A stretch of 7,377 nt of DNA from an uncultured Lachnospiraceae bacterium. GTDB lineage: Bacteria; Bacillota; Clostridia; Lachnospirales; Lachnospiraceae. The translations under genes were made by a program, and so were the position numbers. This document shows positions 5,443 to 7,377 of the stretch, piece after piece. Under the pieces are notes generated by a model. It was given only the letters and a program-made list of their open reading frames with translations. It made no database searches and was not told where the DNA came from. Within the stretch, counting starts at the first letter, position 1; each line of letters starts with the position of its first letter. Location of the stretch: contig CABUZU010000098.1 in assembly GCA_902496125.1 (NCBI GenBank), forward strand, positions 1 through 7,377, written 5' to 3'.

Positions 5443-6639
5443 CTACCAAACCATATTTTCCATTTCAATACAAGTTTCCAATGTATCAAACCAATATTTT
5501 TTAGAAATTTTCTTTGCTGTCAATCCTACTTGATTTTTATAATTTAAATCAACTTGATTTTTATATAACTCATTAACTAATTCTATTCTATCTGATCCTA
5601 CTGCAATCATAAATAAGCTATAATCTTGATTATCTTTCCAATTTTTTACAACTGTATCTTGATTATTCTTATTAATTAATTTTTTTACTAATGTTTCATT
5701 ATAATTTTTGCTCCAAATCGCTTCACCTAATACTTTATCCGTAACAGGAAAACCATTTTTTAAATAAATCTCTGCAATATCGGCATTATTAGCTGCTGCC
5801 ATTTCCAATAACTCTTCTTTTTGACCTTCATCTAAATACTTCTGTATTTTTAAATCATTTAATACGAATCGAATGGTTTCTGTACTGCCATACACTTGAA
5901 GACTTTTTAGAAAATTATAGCTTGTCTCCTTTGTAAAGGTCTTTTGTTTCAATTGTTCCATATCTATTTTAGCAAAGTCCGTTGCTACTTTCTTTTCTTT
6001 CCCTTGTAGAATAGAATCAATCCAAAAAATTTTATCCTTATGGTCACTTTTTTGCAATAAACTTCTTGTCTTATCACTAACTTTTGCTCCATGTTCTATG
6101 AGGAGCTGTACTCTTCTTTCCCATTCTCCTTCTAACATTTCTTTATTAGAGATCTTGCATAATTCATCTAGTGCAGTATTTTCAAATCTATTTTCTTGAT
6201 TTACCTTTGCATTAATTGGAGAAGGAATGTCTGTATATTCACTCTCTAAACTATCATCCAATAATAATTCACACATTTCATAACTACTATGTAAAATAGC
6301 CTCATCCAATAAAGTATAACCCTTACTATTCATTTGATTTGGATTCGGATTTGATTTAGACTTCAAAAATAATAGCATAACATCACGCCAGTCATTCTTT
6401 AACGCAATTTCCATATGCTCTAATTTAGGCTCACATAATCTTTCTAAATCATTACTCCTACCATCTGCTTCATGAACAACTTCATAAATCAACCCATAAG
6501 ATTCTGTCTCCATTGCTTCTGAAAGAGTATACATTCCTATATGATGACGTATAAAAGTAGGTAATTTAGCTTGGAAAAAGACATATATAATTACAACTAC
6601 TGCTATCGCTATAAAAATTAGTTTTTTAACCTTTGACAT
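5443..6639 (-). CDS. Membrane-anchored ankyrin-repeat protein, candidate immunity protein
   Basis: A 398-residue protein with one N-terminal membrane segment (about 7-22, after MSKVKK) and a large helical domain of degenerate ankyrin repeats. The clearest repeats are NSKGYTLLDEAILHSSYEMCELLLDD (about 104-129, split here by the key words GYTLLDEA and CELLLDD), NTALDEL to LLIEHGAKVSDK (154-190, with an inserted loop), EELLEMAAANNADIAEIYL (275-293) and SLFMIAVGSDRIELV to LNYKNQVGLTAKKIS (341-379). Lysines before the membrane segment suggest the N-terminus inside and the repeats outside, though this is only a charge-rule guess. The start at 6639 has GAGGAG six bases upstream. It follows the RHS toxin gene by 56 bases on the same strand, the usual place of the cognate immunity gene, and ankyrin proteins are known among immunity proteins of polymorphic toxins. 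The anchor and repeats are seen; the immunity role is inferred. Confidence 0.8.
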   Translation of the reverse strand: MSKVKKLIFIAIAVVVIIYVFFQAKLPTFIRHHIGMYTLSEAMETESYGLIYEVVHEADGRSNDLERLCEPKLEHMEIALKNDWRDVMLLFLKSKSNPNPNQMNSKGYTLLDEAILHSSYEMCELLLDDSLESEYTDIPSPINAKVNQENRFENTALDELCKISNKEMLEGEWERRVQLLIEHGAKVSDKTRSLLQKSDHKDKIFWIDSILQGKEKKVATDFAKIDMEQLKQKTFTKETSYNFLKSLQVYGSTETIRFVLNDLKIQKYLDEGQKEELLEMAAANNADIAEIYLKNGFPVTDKVLGEAIWSKNYNETLVKKLINKNNQDTVVKNWKDNQDYSLFMIAVGSDRIELVNELYKNQVDLNYKNQVGLTAKKISKKYWFDTLETCIEMENMVW

Positions 6640-6666
6640 TTGTATCTCCTCTTTATAAATTTTAGT

Positions 6667-6685
6667 AGGGAGATAACATCTCCCT
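6667..6685 (-). other. Hairpin between the RHS toxin and ankyrin genes
   Basis: AGGGAGAT (6667-6674) and ATCTCCCT (6678-6685) form a perfect 8-bp stem with a three-base loop, 10 bases after the toxin stop codon. On the transcribed strand it is followed by ACTAAAATTT, with no T-run, so it is not a normal terminator. It may slow 3' decay of the toxin message or act as a weak attenuator between the two genes. Confidence 0.5.
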
Positions 6686-6695
6686 CGTTAAGGCT

Positions 6696-7377
6696 TTAAT
6701 ACTTTTGTAATTTAATTGGATTTTTCCAAAAATATCTTAGATGCGAAAAACGATATCTATTTGTATATCTTGGAATATAATAAGTGTAAATACCATCGTT
6801 GACTACATCAAAAGAAACTTTATATTCCGATGCATAAATTTGAGTTCTTTTATTCGCTTTCTTATACAATGCACCTGCAATACTAGATTGCATTCCTCCA
6901 GCAGCTCCTTCACAAGATAATAAATAAATCTTTTTTAATTTTGTATTTGTTACAAGATTCTTCAAAAGTTGTTTAGCTGTTACCTCTACATTATTATCAA
7001 ACCTGAGTACTCCTTTTCCGCCATGCATATAAATATATACCGTTGAAGCATTTATTCCTTTAATTGATTTCCACGCATCAAAAAATTCATTTTTAGATAG
7101 AATACTATAATACTTCACATTGGTATTTTTAGGATGATAAAAAGTATTATAATGTGCTTGTTCTGTGAATCCTTTTTTCCTTCCTCTATAATAAATCGTA
7201 GCTATTTTTTCATGTCCACTTGGATCTACATAATTCACTGGATCATTTGCGCAATACGAGTACAAATGTAAACTACTTGGTTCTTCATTCTTTCCTTCAT
7301 AGGTATCTCTACTTATAAATCTACCCATTTCTGGATTATAATATCTTGCATTTAAATAATACAATCCACTACTTTCA
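6696..7377 (-). CDS. RHS/YD-repeat polymorphic toxin, C-terminal end with caspase-like tip (cut by window edge)
   Basis: This is the 3' end of a long RHS protein. The frame stays open through the right window edge (ESSGLYYLNARYYNPEMGRF), so the TTG at 7364 is not a start. The end of the RHS core is unmistakable: LYYLNARYYNPEMGRFISRD, then LHLYSYCANDPVNYVDPSGH. The core builds a shell around the variable toxin tip, which begins after DPSG (about 7215) and has ~172 residues. In it VYIYMHGGKGVLRFD (His codon 7025-7023) and KKIYLLSCEGAAGG (Cys codon 6914-6912) lie 37 residues apart. A strand ending in His-Gly and a strand ending in Ser-Cys fit the catalytic dyad of caspase-fold peptidases (clan CD, such as CHAT or C80). 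The tip would then be a protease toxin delivered to rival cells, or a self-processing domain. The RHS call is firm; the protease call is by motif only. The N-terminal export part lies outside the window. Confidence 0.9.
   Translation of the reverse strand, partial: ESSGLYYLNARYYNPEMGRFISRDTYEGKNEEPSSLHLYSYCANDPVNYVDPSGHEKIATIYYRGRKKGFTEQAHYNTFYHPKNTNVKYYSILSKNEFFDAWKSIKGINASTVYIYMHGGKGVLRFDNNVEVTAKQLLKNLVTNTKLKKIYLLSCEGAAGGMQSSIAGALYKKANKRTQIYASEYKVSFDVVNDGIYTYYIPRYTNRYRFSHLRYFWKNPIKLQKY

Noticed and set aside
7362..7364. Start codon for the RHS fragment at 7364
   Set aside because: The codon is TTG within the conserved GLYYLNARYY motif, and the frame stays open upstream to the window edge, so the true start lies outside.
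1..7377. tRNA, rRNA, CRISPR arrays, insertion sequences, attachment sites
   Set aside because: No cloverleaf, no regularly spaced long repeats, no transposase or integrase motifs and no terminal inverted repeats were seen on either strand.

Overview
The window looks like chromosomal DNA from a low-GC Firmicute, most likely a Clostridia/Lachnospiraceae-type anaerobe. This rests on AT-rich sequence, strong AGGAGG-type ribosome binding sites, a Firmicute-style PTS mannitol transporter, a Gram-positive lipoprotein signal and short T-tailed terminators. The genus cannot be named from the sequence alone. All genes except one small one lie on the minus strand, and both window ends cut a gene.

Left part (1-1390): the N-terminal ~381 residues of a mannitol PTS permease (mtlA, EIICB), cut just after the phosphorylated cysteine of the IIB domain. 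It has an almost ideal extended -10 promoter. Two TTGTCAC/GTGACAA dyads lie upstream of the -35 box and resemble MtlR activator sites.

Middle part (1391-4918): an M14-type zinc carboxypeptidase/deacylase of the succinylglutamate desuccinylase/aspartoacylase family with an extreme histidine-rich C-terminal tail; an orphan lipoprotein of the type I periplasmic-binding-protein fold with no permease beside it; and a LysR-type regulator. Shared short motifs (ATTAGAAT around two of the promoters; ATTCCA/TTTTGGA dyads at two) suggest, without proving, that this is a small regulon. A divergent 82-residue single-TPR protein (5063-5311) sits on the plus strand across from the regulator.

Right part (5311-7377): a terminator shared by converging genes, then a membrane-anchored ankyrin-repeat protein, and directly upstream of it the 3' end of an RHS/YD-repeat polymorphic toxin. 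After the RHS core ends (DPSGH) there is a ~172-residue tip with an MHGG histidine and an LLSCEGA cysteine 37 residues apart. This is the layout of a caspase-fold (clan CD, CHAT/C80-like) protease. The gene order, toxin tip then the next gene 56 bases downstream on the same strand, makes the ankyrin protein the obvious immunity candidate. This toxin/immunity pair is the most interesting content of the window.
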